Under the pieces are notes generated by a model that had not been told where the DNA came from, made no database searches, and saw only the letters and a program-made list of their open reading frames with translations. A stretch of DNA of 64,000 nucleotides from Streptomyces aidingensis (lineage in GTDB: Bacteria; Actinomycetota; Actinomycetes; Streptomycetales; Streptomycetaceae): contig NZ_FOLM01000003.1 in NCBI RefSeq assembly GCF_900112355.1, positions 192,274 to 256,273 on the forward strand, written 5' to 3'. The translations under genes and the position numbers were made by a program. Of this stretch, positions 8,734 through 16,919 are shown piece by piece; position 1 is the stretch's first letter, and each line of letters starts with the position of its first letter.

Positions 8734-9858
8734 ATGGCGACGAACACCGCGCCGGGCGGAGTACTGACGCTCCGCGAGCTGAACCGTGCCCTGCTCGCCC
8801 GGCAACTGCTGCTGCGCCGCTCGGAGCTGACCGCCGCGCAGGCCGTGCGGCACCTGGTGGCCCTGCAGACCCAGGTGCCGCACAACCACTACACCGCCCT
8901 CTTCAGCCGCCTCGCCGGCTTCGACCCCGAGGACTTCTCCCGCCGCTTCGCCGCCCGCGAGTTCGTCCGCATCGCCCTGCTGCGCAACACCATCCACACC
9001 GTCACCGCCGATGACTGCGTGGCGCTGCGCCCGCTGTTCCGGCCGATCATGGAACGCCCCATGCCCGGCACCTTCGCCCGGCACCTGGGCGGGGTGGACC
9101 AGGCGGCCGTCGCCGCCCGCGCCCGGGAGCTCGCCGAGCAGCAGCCGCGCACCTGGCAGGAGCTGGGCACCGCGCTGCTCCCTCAGTGGCCGCACAGCGA
9201 TGCGCGGGCCCTGGGCATGGTGGCCCGGCAGCGGCTGCCCATGGTGCAGACCCCGCCGCGCGGCCTGTGGCGGCAGGGCGGCCTGCCCCGGCACACCACC
9301 GCCGAGCACTGGCTCGGCCGCCCCCTCGCCGCCCCGCCCGGCCTCGGCCCGGACGCCCTGGTGCTGCGCTACTTCGCCGCCTTCGGCCCGGCCTCGGTCA
9401 AGGACCTCCAGCTGTGGTGCGGCCTGACCCGGCTGCGTCCCGTGGTGGAGCGCAACCGGGACCGCCTGGTCGCCTTCCGGGACGAGTCGGGCACCGAGCT
9501 GTTCGATCTGCCCGACGCCCCGCGGCCGTCCGCCGGGACTCCCGCGCCGGTCCGCTTCCTGCCCGAGTTCGACAACATCTTCCTCGGCCACGCCGACCGC
9601 TCCCGGATCATCTCGCCCGCCGCCCGCAACCGCACCTGGAAGGGCAACCAGGCGTTCCCCGTGCTGCTGGTGGACGGCTTCGTCCGCGGCATCTGGCGCC
9701 TGGAGAGCGAGCGGAACCGGGCCACCCTCACCGCCACCGTCTTCGGCGACCCGCTCACCGCGGGGCAGCGCGCGGACGCCGGCCGGGAGGCCGCGCGCCT
9801 GCTCGCCTTCCACGCGCCCGGCGCCGCCGTCCACGACCAGCGCTGGCGGCGCGGCTGA
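8734..9858 (+). CDS. Winged-helix DNA-binding domain protein, HTH_42 (AlkZ/YcaQ-like) family
   Basis: A 374-residue protein fitting the HTH_42 superfamily along its length, with LRELNRALLARQ at the start and RFLPEFDNIFLGH in the C-terminal half. Family members AlkZ and YcaQ are DNA glycosylases that remove bulky or crosslinked bases; AlkZ uses a Q-x-Q catalytic motif. Here Q45-T46-Q47 (VALQTQVPHN) occupies the equivalent place. Many annotated relatives have no tested activity, so glycosylase function is inference. The ATG sits six bases after a TAGGGT -10 box with no Shine-Dalgarno, so the mRNA is probably leaderless. Confidence 0.8.
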   Translation: MATNTAPGGVLTLRELNRALLARQLLLRRSELTAAQAVRHLVALQTQVPHNHYTALFSRLAGFDPEDFSRRFAAREFVRIALLRNTIHTVTADDCVALRPLFRPIMERPMPGTFARHLGGVDQAAVAARARELAEQQPRTWQELGTALLPQWPHSDARALGMVARQRLPMVQTPPRGLWRQGGLPRHTTAEHWLGRPLAAPPGLGPDALVLRYFAAFGPASVKDLQLWCGLTRLRPVVERNRDRLVAFRDESGTELFDLPDAPRPSAGTPAPVRFLPEFDNIFLGHADRSRIISPAARNRTWKGNQAFPVLLVDGFVRGIWRLESERNRATLTATVFGDPLTAGQRADAGREAARLLAFHAPGAAVHDQRWRRG

Positions 9859-9940
9859 CCGGCGGCCGACCGCTCGCGCCCGGGGCCCGGCGGCCCTACG
9901 TTGGGAAGCGGACGCACAGCCCTCGGAAGGGAAGGCTGCC

Positions 9941-11200
9941 GTGGCCTCGCCGGTCGACTACGCCGCGGTCTTCGCCGCGGCTCCCAATCCGTATCTTCTC
10001 CTGGGCCCGGACCTCGTCGTGGTGGACGCCAATGACGCCTATCTCGCCGCGACCGGCCGGAGCCGGGCGGAGCTGACCGGAAAACATCTCTTCGAGGCCT
10101 TTCCGGACAACCCCGCCGATCCCGGGGCCTCGGGGGTGCGGAACCTCCGGGAATCGCTGGAACGGGTACTGGCGACCGGCCGCACCGACACCATCGCGCT
10201 GCAGAAGTACGACATTCCGGCCGAGCACGCGCCCGGCGGCTTCGAGGAACGCTGGTGGTCCCCGTCCAACACGCCGGTGCTGGGCCCGGACGGCAGGGTC
10301 CGGTGGATCATCCACCGGGCCGAGGACGTCACCGCCTTCACCGGCCGGCGGCCCGCCCCGCTGCCCGGCCCGGTCCCGGTGCCGGGGGACGGCGCGGGAA
10401 GCAATGCGGTGCGCGCCCTGGAGGCGGAGCTGTATGTGCGGGCCCGCGAGCTGATCCGGCTGAACGACGAGCTGTGCGAGTCCCACGACCGGGAGCGCGA
10501 GGTGGTGATGACCCTCCAGGAGTCCATGCTCCAGGCCCCCGACCTGGCCCGGCACCACAACATCGCGGTGCGCTATCTGCCGGCGGTCAGCTCGATGAAC
10601 ATCTGCGGCGACTGGTACGACGCGGTCGATCTGGGCGAGGACCGGTTCGCCGTGGCGGTCGGCGACGTGGTCGGCCACGGCCTGGAGGCCGCGGCCGTCA
10701 TGGGCATGCTGCGCAGCGCGCTCAGCGCCGCCATCCGCGCGCTGGCCCGGCCCGCCCCGGCCCTGGAGGCGCTCGGCGGGTACGCGCGGTCGGTGGAGGG
10801 CGCGATGGGCACCACCGCCGTGCAGGTCCTGGTCGACACCGGCAACCGGCTGCTCACCTACAGCAGCGCCGGGCACCCGCCGCCGCTGCTGGGCCACCCG
10901 GACGGCAGCCTGGAACTTCTCGACGGGGCCACCGATCCGCCGCTGGCGGTCCGTCCGCAGCATGTTCCCCGGCCGCAGGCCAGCCTGCCGTACGCCCCGG
11001 GGGACACCCTGCTGCTCTACACCGACGGGCTGGTCGAACGGCGGGGCGAGGACATCGACGTGGGCGTGACCCGCCTCGGTGATGTGCTGGCCGGCTGTCA
11101 CGGCCGGGCCCCCGGGGAGATGGCGGACACCCTGCTGGCCGGGCTGGGACTGTCCGGCGGCGGCCCGGACGATGTCGCCCTGGTCGTCGTCTGCCTGTGA
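9941..11200 (+). CDS. PAS domain PP2C-type (SpoIIE-like) serine phosphatase
   Basis: A 419-residue protein. Residues 1-130 form a PAS domain (AAVFAAAPNPYLLLGPDLVV, then DANDAYLAATGRSRAEL). A short helical linker (RARELIRLNDEL) leads to a SpoIIE/RsbU-type phosphatase domain with conserved acidic metal ligands in CGDWYDAVDLG, AVGDVVGHGLEAA and LLYTDGLVERRG. Such proteins dephosphorylate anti-anti-sigma factors in partner-switching networks. GTG start, preceded by GGAAGGGAAGG. No partner kinase or STAS gene is adjacent, though a RsbW-like ATPase lies at 39495-39998. Confidence 0.88.
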   Translation: MASPVDYAAVFAAAPNPYLLLGPDLVVVDANDAYLAATGRSRAELTGKHLFEAFPDNPADPGASGVRNLRESLERVLATGRTDTIALQKYDIPAEHAPGGFEERWWSPSNTPVLGPDGRVRWIIHRAEDVTAFTGRRPAPLPGPVPVPGDGAGSNAVRALEAELYVRARELIRLNDELCESHDREREVVMTLQESMLQAPDLARHHNIAVRYLPAVSSMNICGDWYDAVDLGEDRFAVAVGDVVGHGLEAAAVMGMLRSALSAAIRALARPAPALEALGGYARSVEGAMGTTAVQVLVDTGNRLLTYSSAGHPPPLLGHPDGSLELLDGATDPPLAVRPQHVPRPQASLPYAPGDTLLLYTDGLVERRGEDIDVGVTRLGDVLAGCHGRAPGEMADTLLAGLGLSGGGPDDVALVVVCL

Positions 11201-11252
11201 GCTGCCCGCCGGGCCCGGCCGGTGCTGGGCGGACCGGTGCGGGGCGGAGCCG

Positions 11253-11957
11253 TCAGCGGCGGTCGCGCAGCAGGGTGTCGGCCGCGTCGTTCACCGGCTG
11301 CGGCGTGCCGGTCAGGTCGAGCACGAACAGCGGCAGCCGCAGTTCGTCCGCCCGGCTGCGGGCCTCCCGCTCGTAGCCGGCCAGCGAGAAGGCCACCGCG
11401 GTCAGCGACTCGGCCATGCCGTGCAGCCACAGCGTCTCGATCTCCCGCGGCCCGGTCGGCGAGGTGGCCGGGTTCACCTGGCCCACCACCTCGGGGCCGC
11501 GCAGATCGAGATCGGCCTCCCGGCGCGGCATGGCCGACCGCACGTCCGCGAAGCCCAGCCAGCGCAGGAACTGCTCGGCGCAGGCCACCGCGTCGCAGGC
11601 GGTGCGGATGGTCAGCGGCCGGAACGCGGAACGCTCCGCCCGGGGATCCTCCGCCGCGTCCGCCGCCTCCGCGTCCTCCCCGGTGCTGCCGTCCTGCCGC
11701 CCGGGCACGGCGGCCAGCCGTACCGTTGTCCCGCACGGGCAGCAGAACTCCGGCTGCGGCCACTGGCCGGGCCGCCCGCACGCCGGGCAGTCCACCTCCG
11801 TCCAGGAATCCGCCCAGGAGCGGTGGCGCACCCGCACCGGCACCGCGTCGCGCAGCGGCACGGCCACCGGCGCGCCGCAGCCGCACGGATACTCGGACGG
11901 GATGAAGGCGTGCTCCCGGCGGCACGCCGGACAGCGGACGGGCACGCTCTTGGCCAT
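11253..11957 (-). CDS. Zinc-ribbon protein with degenerate Mrr-like restriction endonuclease fold
   Basis: A 234-residue protein in two parts. The N-terminal 80 residues hold CxxC-type pairs (C9/C12, C25/C27, C57/C60, C72-C75) resembling zinc ribbons. After an acidic linker (90-110), residues 118-228 resemble the Mrr PD-(D/E)xK nuclease fold: AEQFLRWLGFADV, then EADLDLRG, then GQVN, and a late LPLFVLDLTG strand. Mrr enzymes use D...QxK; here the lysine position of the QVN triplet (160-162) is asparagine, so catalysis is doubtful. ATG 11957 follows GGAGCGCACC. A DNA-binding or sensing role is inference. Confidence 0.65.
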   Translation of the reverse strand: MAKSVPVRCPACRREHAFIPSEYPCGCGAPVAVPLRDAVPVRVRHRSWADSWTEVDCPACGRPGQWPQPEFCCPCGTTVRLAAVPGRQDGSTGEDAEAADAAEDPRAERSAFRPLTIRTACDAVACAEQFLRWLGFADVRSAMPRREADLDLRGPEVVGQVNPATSPTGPREIETLWLHGMAESLTAVAFSLAGYEREARSRADELRLPLFVLDLTGTPQPVNDAADTLLRDRR

Positions 11958-12278
11958 GGTGCGCTCCAGCTCCGGACCCGGCTCGGACGGCGGACGAGGG
12001 CGGTCGGCCCCCAGTGTGGCCGATTCCGCGGCGGGCGCGCAGCGGTTCCGATCACGGCAGGGGTAACTGTTCGGCCACGGAACGGAATCGGGGAACATCC
12101 CGGTGCGGGCGCCCGCCGTTTACCTGGATGTGACACAGATTTTTGCCCTCCGTGTGGCGGGATGCGCGGACAGTGATATTTACTGTTCTCGTCCGGCGCG
12201 CGGGGGCGCTGTGAGCACCGCATCGTTACGGCGCCCGGAAGGTCCGGGTGCCGCCGGGAGACGGCAGGGGAGGGCCGA
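11958..12278. promoter_or_regulatory. Divergent intergenic region with inverted repeat
   Basis: A 321-base region between the zinc-ribbon gene and the small protein at 12279. It includes less GC-rich sequence near 12110-12200 and the inverted repeat ACAGT-N7-ACTGT at 12170-12186, a plausible repressor site for the rightward gene. No reading frame here looks coding. Confidence 0.5.
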
Positions 12279-12623
12279 GTGGCCGCCGGAATCGATCCTC
12301 GGCTGGATGAGCTCCGCGGCGCCGTGATCCGCACGCGCATCGCGCTGGAGGCGTACCGCTCACCGCTCACCGACCGCGCGGTCGCCGAACGCGAGCTGGC
12401 CGTCATGGAGTCACTGACGGACGGCATGCCGCGCACCGGTGCCGCCGCACGGGCCGCACAGGCCGCGGATCCGGAGGGGGCCGCGCTGCGGCACAGTCTG
12501 CTGATGATCTTCGGAGCGCTGGGCTCGGTCAGTGCCCTCACCCCCGAGCTGGGCGAACTCCGCCGCGCGGTGGACCGGTTCGGGGTGCCCGCGCAGCGCG
12601 TCCCGGCCGCCGGCCGGAGCTGA
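12279..12623 (+). CDS. Small conserved Streptomyces protein, function unknown
   Basis: A 114-residue soluble protein with GTG start after AGGGGAGGG. It is mostly helical by composition (LDELRGAVIRTRIALEAY, later LRHSLLMIFGALGSVSALTP). I think it resembles the actinobacterial DUF5955 group, but that is from memory and unconfirmed. No catalytic motif, signal peptide or membrane helix is evident; the only hydrophobic stretch (LLMIFGALG) is too short. Confidence 0.6.
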   Translation: MAAGIDPRLDELRGAVIRTRIALEAYRSPLTDRAVAERELAVMESLTDGMPRTGAAARAAQAADPEGAALRHSLLMIFGALGSVSALTPELGELRRAVDRFGVPAQRVPAAGRS

Positions 12624-12655
12624 GCCGGTCCCGGGACGGCCGGCGCCGTCCGCGC

Positions 12656-12661
12656 TACGTT
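12656..12661 (+). promoter_or_regulatory. -10 element of a probable leaderless promoter
   Basis: TACGTT followed by six bases and the GTG at 12668. There is no Shine-Dalgarno sequence for that gene. Confidence 0.5.
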
Positions 12662-12667
12662 GGCCGC

Positions 12668-12943
12668 GTGCGACTGAGACTGGAATTCACCACCGAGCCG
12701 TTCGATCTGGACGAACTGCCCCGCCACGCCGAGGTGGCCCGCCGGGTGATACAGGACGCCCCGCTGGACGCCGTGGACGTCGGCCCGTTCGGCAACTCCG
12801 CGGAAGGGCCGGCCGAGGAGGTGCTGGCCGCCGTCCAGGCGCTGCTGCGCCGCTCCTTCGCGGCCGGCGCCACCCGGGTCTCGCTCCAGGTCAGCGGCCT
12901 GGCCGAGGACCGGCCGGGACCGGCGGAGGCGGCCGGGCGATGA
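12668..12943 (+). CDS. Small MTH1187/YkoF-like (thiamine-binding-type) protein
   Basis: A 91-residue protein with the pattern of the MTH1187/YkoF family: an initial b-strand (RLRLEFTTEPFDL), a helix, then VDVGPFGNSAEGPAEEVLAA and a terminal GATRVSLQV strand. In the family the equivalent G-T-x-x-E-G and GAxRV segments form the fold. Some members bind thiamine; binding here is untested. GTG start six bases after a TACGTT box. It overlaps the next gene as ATGA, implying translational coupling with the regulator that follows. Confidence 0.65.
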   Translation: MRLRLEFTTEPFDLDELPRHAEVARRVIQDAPLDAVDVGPFGNSAEGPAEEVLAAVQALLRRSFAAGATRVSLQVSGLAEDRPGPAEAAGR

Positions 12944-13350
12944 CCGTCGATCCGGACCGCCGGGCGTTTCTCGACGCGGTGCAGCCGCTGGTGGACGCGA
13001 TCGGCGGCGAACTGCTTCCCCCGGACCGGGCCCGCGCGGACGACGTGGTGCTGAGCTGGGCGGGGCGGGAGGCGGCGGCGGTACGGCTGCCGCAGCTCTC
13101 GGAGTCGCTGGAGCATCTGCTGCACGACCTCCGGCGGCGGCACGGCCGGCCGCTGTCCCAGCTCGACCGCAAGGCCAAGCAGTCGGTGGTGCGGCAGCTC
13201 GAGGCGCGGGGCGCGTTCGCGCTGCGGCACTCGGTGGAGACCGCGGCGGCGGCCCTCGGGGTGAGCCGCTTCACCGTCTACAACTACCTCAACCGGGAAC
13301 CGGCCGGCGGGCGGGACGGGGGCCGGGCCGGGGAGGGCACGCCGCCCTGA
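12940..13350 (+). CDS. Helix-turn-helix regulator with YheO-type C-terminal domain
   Basis: A 136-residue protein. The C-terminal third (LDRKAKQSVVRQLEARGAFA, then SVETAAAALGVSRFTVYNYL) matches the YheO/DauR-type helix-turn-helix. The N-terminal part is shorter than the usual YheO PAS-like domain, so this is a reduced version. It precedes the uraD-uraH-uricase-deaminase operon by 110 bases on the same strand and may regulate it, though the AllR-like operator in that gap points to a second regulator. ATG 12940 overlaps the previous stop. Confidence 0.75.
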   Translation: MTVDPDRRAFLDAVQPLVDAIGGELLPPDRARADDVVLSWAGREAAAVRLPQLSESLEHLLHDLRRRHGRPLSQLDRKAKQSVVRQLEARGAFALRHSVETAAAALGVSRFTVYNYLNREPAGGRDGGRAGEGTPP

Positions 13351-13352
13351 CT

Positions 13353-13367
13353 TCAACAGATTGTTGA
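13353..13367. promoter_or_regulatory. Candidate AllR operator, TCAAC-N5-GTTGA
   Basis: Inverted repeat with 5-base perfect arms around AGATT, lying between the YheO-type regulator stop and uraD. The same arms and spacing recur before allantoinase at 24325-24339, where the arms extend to 7 bases. A shared repressor, most simply the IclR-type protein at 23363-24175, would tie urate and allantoin steps together. Confidence 0.6.
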
Positions 13368-13460
13368 CTCCGGCCCGGTCGGGTGGCTTAGCTGTACCCC
13401 GCGCGTGCGGCCGTCCGCGCGCCCCCAGCTCGCACCCGCCCGCGCCGGAGGTGCCCGCCC

Positions 13461-14021
13461 GTGACCCAGCGTCTCCCGACTCCGCCCGCCTCCGGGCTGT
13501 CCTGGCTCAACACGGCCGACGACGGCCCGGCACGGCGGGCCCTGCTGGACGTCTGCGCCTGTCGCGCCTGGGCCGGGACACTGCTGCGCGGCCGGCCCTA
13601 CCCGGACCCGGAGGCCCTGCTGGCCGCCGCCGACGCGGCCGTGGCCGCGCTCACCGCCGAGGAGCTGGCCGAGGCCCTGGCCGGGCATCCGCCGATCGGC
13701 CGCCCGGCACCCGGCGACCCGCGCTCCGCCCGGGAACAGCGCGGCATGGCCGGCGCCGCCCCGGCACTCCGCGCCGAGATGCTCCGGCTCAACCTGGCCT
13801 ACCAGGAGCGGTTCGGCCATGTCTTCCTGATCTGCGCCACCGGACTGACCGCGGGCCGGCTCCTGGACGCCGTCCGGGAGCGGCTGGGTAACCCGCCGGA
13901 GACGGAACGCGAGATCGTGCGCACCGAACTCGGCAGGATCAACCGCATCCGGCTCGGCCGGCTGCTGCGGGCCGCCGCTCCCGCGGCCCCGGCCGGCCCG
14001 GAGGAAGGACACCCCCGATGA
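13461..14021 (+). CDS. uraD: 2-oxo-4-hydroxy-4-carboxy-5-ureidoimidazoline (OHCU) decarboxylase
   Basis: A 186-residue protein with the conserved OHCU decarboxylase blocks: HPPIGRP around residue 75 (the catalytic histidine motif), NLAYQERFGHVFLICATG around residues 112-130, and a terminal EIVRTELGRINRIRLGRLL. It converts OHCU to S-allantoin, the last step of urate breakdown. GTG start, with GGAGG ten bases upstream. It leads an operon whose next gene (uraH) overlaps its stop as ATGA. Confidence 0.92.
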   Translation: MTQRLPTPPASGLSWLNTADDGPARRALLDVCACRAWAGTLLRGRPYPDPEALLAAADAAVAALTAEELAEALAGHPPIGRPAPGDPRSAREQRGMAGAAPALRAEMLRLNLAYQERFGHVFLICATGLTAGRLLDAVRERLGNPPETEREIVRTELGRINRIRLGRLLRAAAPAAPAGPEEGHPR

Positions 14022-14374
14022 CCAGTGCCGTCCCCGCCGGCTCCCCGGCCACCGTCTCCACCCATGTGCTGGACACCGCCGCCGGACACCCGGCCCGCGG
14101 CCTCGCCGTCACCCTCGCGGTGCGGGAGAGCGACACGGGGGAGTGGCAGCCGCACGCCACCGCCGTCACCGACACGGACGGCCGCTGCACCGGCCTGCCG
14201 CCGCTGCCGCCCGCCGCCGGCCGGGCGCGGCTGGAGTTCGCGACCGGCTCCCACCCGGCCGGCGCCGGGTTCTTCCCCCGGGTCACCGTCGTCTTCGCGG
14301 TCACGCCCGGCGAGCACCACCATGTGCCGCTGCTGCTCAGCCCGTACGGCTACACCGTCTACCGGGGGAGCTGA
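14018..14374 (+). CDS. uraH: 5-hydroxyisourate hydrolase (transthyretin-like)
   Basis: A 118-residue protein of the transthyretin-related family. It has VSTHVLDTAAGHPARGLAV near the N-terminus with the catalytic histidine, a central HHVPLLLSPYGY stretch, and the diagnostic C-terminal tetrapeptide YRGS. It hydrolyses 5-hydroxyisourate, the uricase product, to OHCU for UraD. Overlaps uraD by four bases and is followed seven bases later by uricase. Confidence 0.94.
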   Translation: MTSAVPAGSPATVSTHVLDTAAGHPARGLAVTLAVRESDTGEWQPHATAVTDTDGRCTGLPPLPPAAGRARLEFATGSHPAGAGFFPRVTVVFAVTPGEHHHVPLLLSPYGYTVYRGS

Positions 14375-14380
14375 CCGCCG

Positions 14381-15373
14381 ATGCCCGCCGACCTCCCGCC
14401 GCCCGGCCGCCCCGCGCTGCTCGGCCAGAACCAGTACGGCAAGGCCGAGACCCGGGTGGTGCGCGTCACCCGCGAGGGCCGCACCCACCACATACGCGAT
14501 CTCAGCGTCTCGGTGGCGCTGTCCGGCGACCTGGACGACACGCACTACGCGGGCCGCAACGCCGCCGTGCTGCCCACCGACACCGCCAAGAACACCGTCT
14601 TCGCCTTTGCCAAGGAGTACGGCATCGACTCCGCCGAACAGTTCGGCATCCTGCTCGCCCGGCACTTCGTCACCGCCACCCGCACCGTCCGGCGGGCCCG
14701 CGTCCGGATCGAGGAGTACGCCTGGGACCGCATCGGACCCGCCGCTGGAGGCACCGCTGCCGGGGAGCCGGCGCGGCACTCCTTCGTCCGCCGCGGCGAC
14801 GCCGTCCGCACGGCGCAGATCAGCTACGACGGGGACGGCTGGGAGGTGCTCGGCGGGCTGAAGCACCTCACCGTGCTCAACTCCACCGACTCCGAGTTCC
14901 ACGGCTTTCTCAAGGACCGCTACACCACCCTGCGGGAGGCGTACGACCGCGTCCTGGCCACCGAGATCAGCGCCTGGTGGCGCCACCGGGGCACCCTCGG
15001 CGGTCCGACGCCCGGAGAGCCGGACCACCCGGCCGCCGAGGGCGCCGCACCGGACGACCGCGACTGGGACGCCTGCTGGCACCGGGCCCGGAGCAGCCTG
15101 CTGGACGCCTTCGCCACCACCTACTCCCACTCGCTCCAGCAGACCCTCTACCAGATGGGCGCCCGGGTGCTCGCCGACTGCCCCGGCATCGAGGAGATCC
15201 GGCTCTCCCTGCCCAACAAACACCACTTTCCGGTGGATCTGACCCCCTTCGGCCTGACCAACGACAACGAGGTCTACTTCGCGGCCGACCGCCCCTACGG
15301 CCTGATCGAGGCCACGGTGCTGCGGCCCGGCGCAGCCGCCCGCATCCCCGCCGACCTCACCAACCTGCCCTGA
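14381..15373 (+). CDS. Urate oxidase (uricase)
   Basis: A 330-residue cofactor-free uricase. Catalytic elements are visible: K21 in QNQYGKAETRVV, T66-D67 in NAAVLPTDTAKNTVF, and the histidine of LPNKHHFPVDL, which form the Lys-Thr-His triad. It oxidises urate to 5-hydroxyisourate with O2. An Ala/Gly-rich insertion around residues 122-140 makes it slightly longer than the usual ~300 residues. It lies between uraH and the deaminase with 6- and 10-base gaps, in one operon. Confidence 0.94.
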   Translation: MPADLPPPGRPALLGQNQYGKAETRVVRVTREGRTHHIRDLSVSVALSGDLDDTHYAGRNAAVLPTDTAKNTVFAFAKEYGIDSAEQFGILLARHFVTATRTVRRARVRIEEYAWDRIGPAAGGTAAGEPARHSFVRRGDAVRTAQISYDGDGWEVLGGLKHLTVLNSTDSEFHGFLKDRYTTLREAYDRVLATEISAWWRHRGTLGGPTPGEPDHPAAEGAAPDDRDWDACWHRARSSLLDAFATTYSHSLQQTLYQMGARVLADCPGIEEIRLSLPNKHHFPVDLTPFGLTNDNEVYFAADRPYGLIEATVLRPGAAARIPADLTNLP

Positions 15374-15383
15374 GGAGCGCCGC

Positions 15384-16763
15384 ATGGCGGACCGTCTGGT
15401 CATCGAGAACTGCGCCGTCGCCACCGTGGACCCGGCCGGCACCGAGCATCCGGCCGGTCATGTCGTGGTCTCCGGCGGCCTGATCGAGGCGGTCGGCCCC
15501 GGACCGGCCCCGGACGCCCTGGCCCGCGGGGCGGCCCGCCGTATCGACGCCGCCGGCCATCTGGCCACCCCGGGCCTGGTCAACACCCACCACCACTTCT
15601 ACCAGTGGCTGACCCGCGGGCTGGCCCAGGACCACAGCCTCTTCGACTGGCTGGTCGCCCTCTACCCCGTGTGGGCCCGCATCGACGAGGAGATGGTGCA
15701 CGCCGCCGCCCGCGCCTCGCTCGCCATGATGGCCCGCGGCGGGGTCACCACGGCCATGGACCACCACTACATCCACCCGCGGGGCGGCGGGGACCTGCTG
15801 GCCGCCGGGATACGCGCCGCCCGCGAACTGGGCCTCCGCTTCACCGCCGCCCGCGGCTCCATGGACCGCGGCGAGTCGCAGGGCGGCCTGCCGCCCGACT
15901 TCGCCGTGGAGACCACCGAGCAGGCCCTGCTGGCCACCGAGGCGGCCATCGACACCCACCACGACCCCGGCTTCGGCGCCATGCTGCGCATCGCCGTCGC
16001 GCCCTGCTCCCCGTTCAGCGTCTCCACCGGACTGATGCGCCAGTCCGCGGCGCTGGCCCGCCGCCGCGGCGTGCGGCTGCACACCCACGGCTCGGAGACC
16101 GTGGAGGAGGAGAAGTACTGCCACGAACTGTTCGGCATGGGGCCGACCGCCTACTTCGAGACCACCGGCTGGCTGGGCGAGGACGTGTGGATGGCGCACT
16201 GCATACACCTCTCCGACTCCGACATCGCCGCCTTCGCCCGCACCGGGACGGGGGTGGCGCACTGCCCGTCCTCCAACGCCCGGCTGGCGGCGGGCATATC
16301 GCGGGTGCCGGATCTGCTGGCCGCCGGCGTGCCGGTCGGGCTGGGCGTGGACGGCACCGCCTCCAACGAGACCGGTGAGCTGCACACCGAGATGCGCAAC
16401 GCCCTGCTGATGCAGCGGCTCGGCCCGCACCGGGAACACGCGCTGACCACCCGGGCCGCGCTGCGGCTGGGCACGGCCGGCGGCGCCCGGGTGCTGGGCC
16501 GGGAGCGGGAAACCGGCTCGCTGGAGCCGGGCAAACTGGCCGATCTGGTGCTGTGGAAGCTGGACGGACTGGGCCACTCGACCATCGGCGACCCGGTGGC
16601 CGCGCTGGTGCTCGGGCCTCCGGCACCGGTGACGCTCTCCCTGGTCGGCGGACGCCCGGTGGTCGAGCACGGCAGGCTGGTCACCGCCGACGAGGACGGG
16701 ATAGCCCGCGCCGCCCGCACCGAGGCGCACCGCCTCGCCGCCCTGGCCGGCCTCGCCTCCTGA
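15384..16763 (+). CDS. 8-oxoguanine deaminase-like amidohydrolase
   Basis: A 459-residue metal-dependent amidohydrolase of the TRZ/ATZ-type deaminase group. Metal and catalytic residues are in GLVNTHHHFYQWLTRGLAQ, HTHGSETVEEEKYC, WMAHCIHL and GVDGTASNE. This sequence pattern, including YQWLTRGL, matches enzymes annotated as 8-oxoguanine deaminase, which yield urate directly from 8-oxoguanine; some relatives act on other purines. Its place at the end of the uraD-uraH-uricase operon fits feeding urate into the pathway. Substrate is inferred from context and pattern. Confidence 0.88.
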   Translation: MADRLVIENCAVATVDPAGTEHPAGHVVVSGGLIEAVGPGPAPDALARGAARRIDAAGHLATPGLVNTHHHFYQWLTRGLAQDHSLFDWLVALYPVWARIDEEMVHAAARASLAMMARGGVTTAMDHHYIHPRGGGDLLAAGIRAARELGLRFTAARGSMDRGESQGGLPPDFAVETTEQALLATEAAIDTHHDPGFGAMLRIAVAPCSPFSVSTGLMRQSAALARRRGVRLHTHGSETVEEEKYCHELFGMGPTAYFETTGWLGEDVWMAHCIHLSDSDIAAFARTGTGVAHCPSSNARLAAGISRVPDLLAAGVPVGLGVDGTASNETGELHTEMRNALLMQRLGPHREHALTTRAALRLGTAGGARVLGRERETGSLEPGKLADLVLWKLDGLGHSTIGDPVAALVLGPPAPVTLSLVGGRPVVEHGRLVTADEDGIARAARTEAHRLAALAGLAS

Positions 16764-16831
16764 GCCCGCCGCCCGCCCGCCTGCCCGGGGACGTCCGCGC
16801 ACCGGCGCACCGCACGGCCGGCGTACGTCAC

Positions 16832-16849
16832 GAAACCGCTGCGGGTTTC
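16832..16849. terminator. Inverted repeat GAAACC-N6-GGTTTC
   Basis: Perfect 6-base arms with a 6-base loop, 69 bases after the deaminase stop and 71 before the kinase start. It could end the urate operon transcript or act as an operator for the kinase; no U-run follows. Confidence 0.4.
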
Positions 16850-16919
16850 CGGTCGGCGGTCCCGCTCCGGGGCCGCTCCGGGACGATGTACGCCGGCGGT
16901 GGCCACGGAAGGGTGAGCA

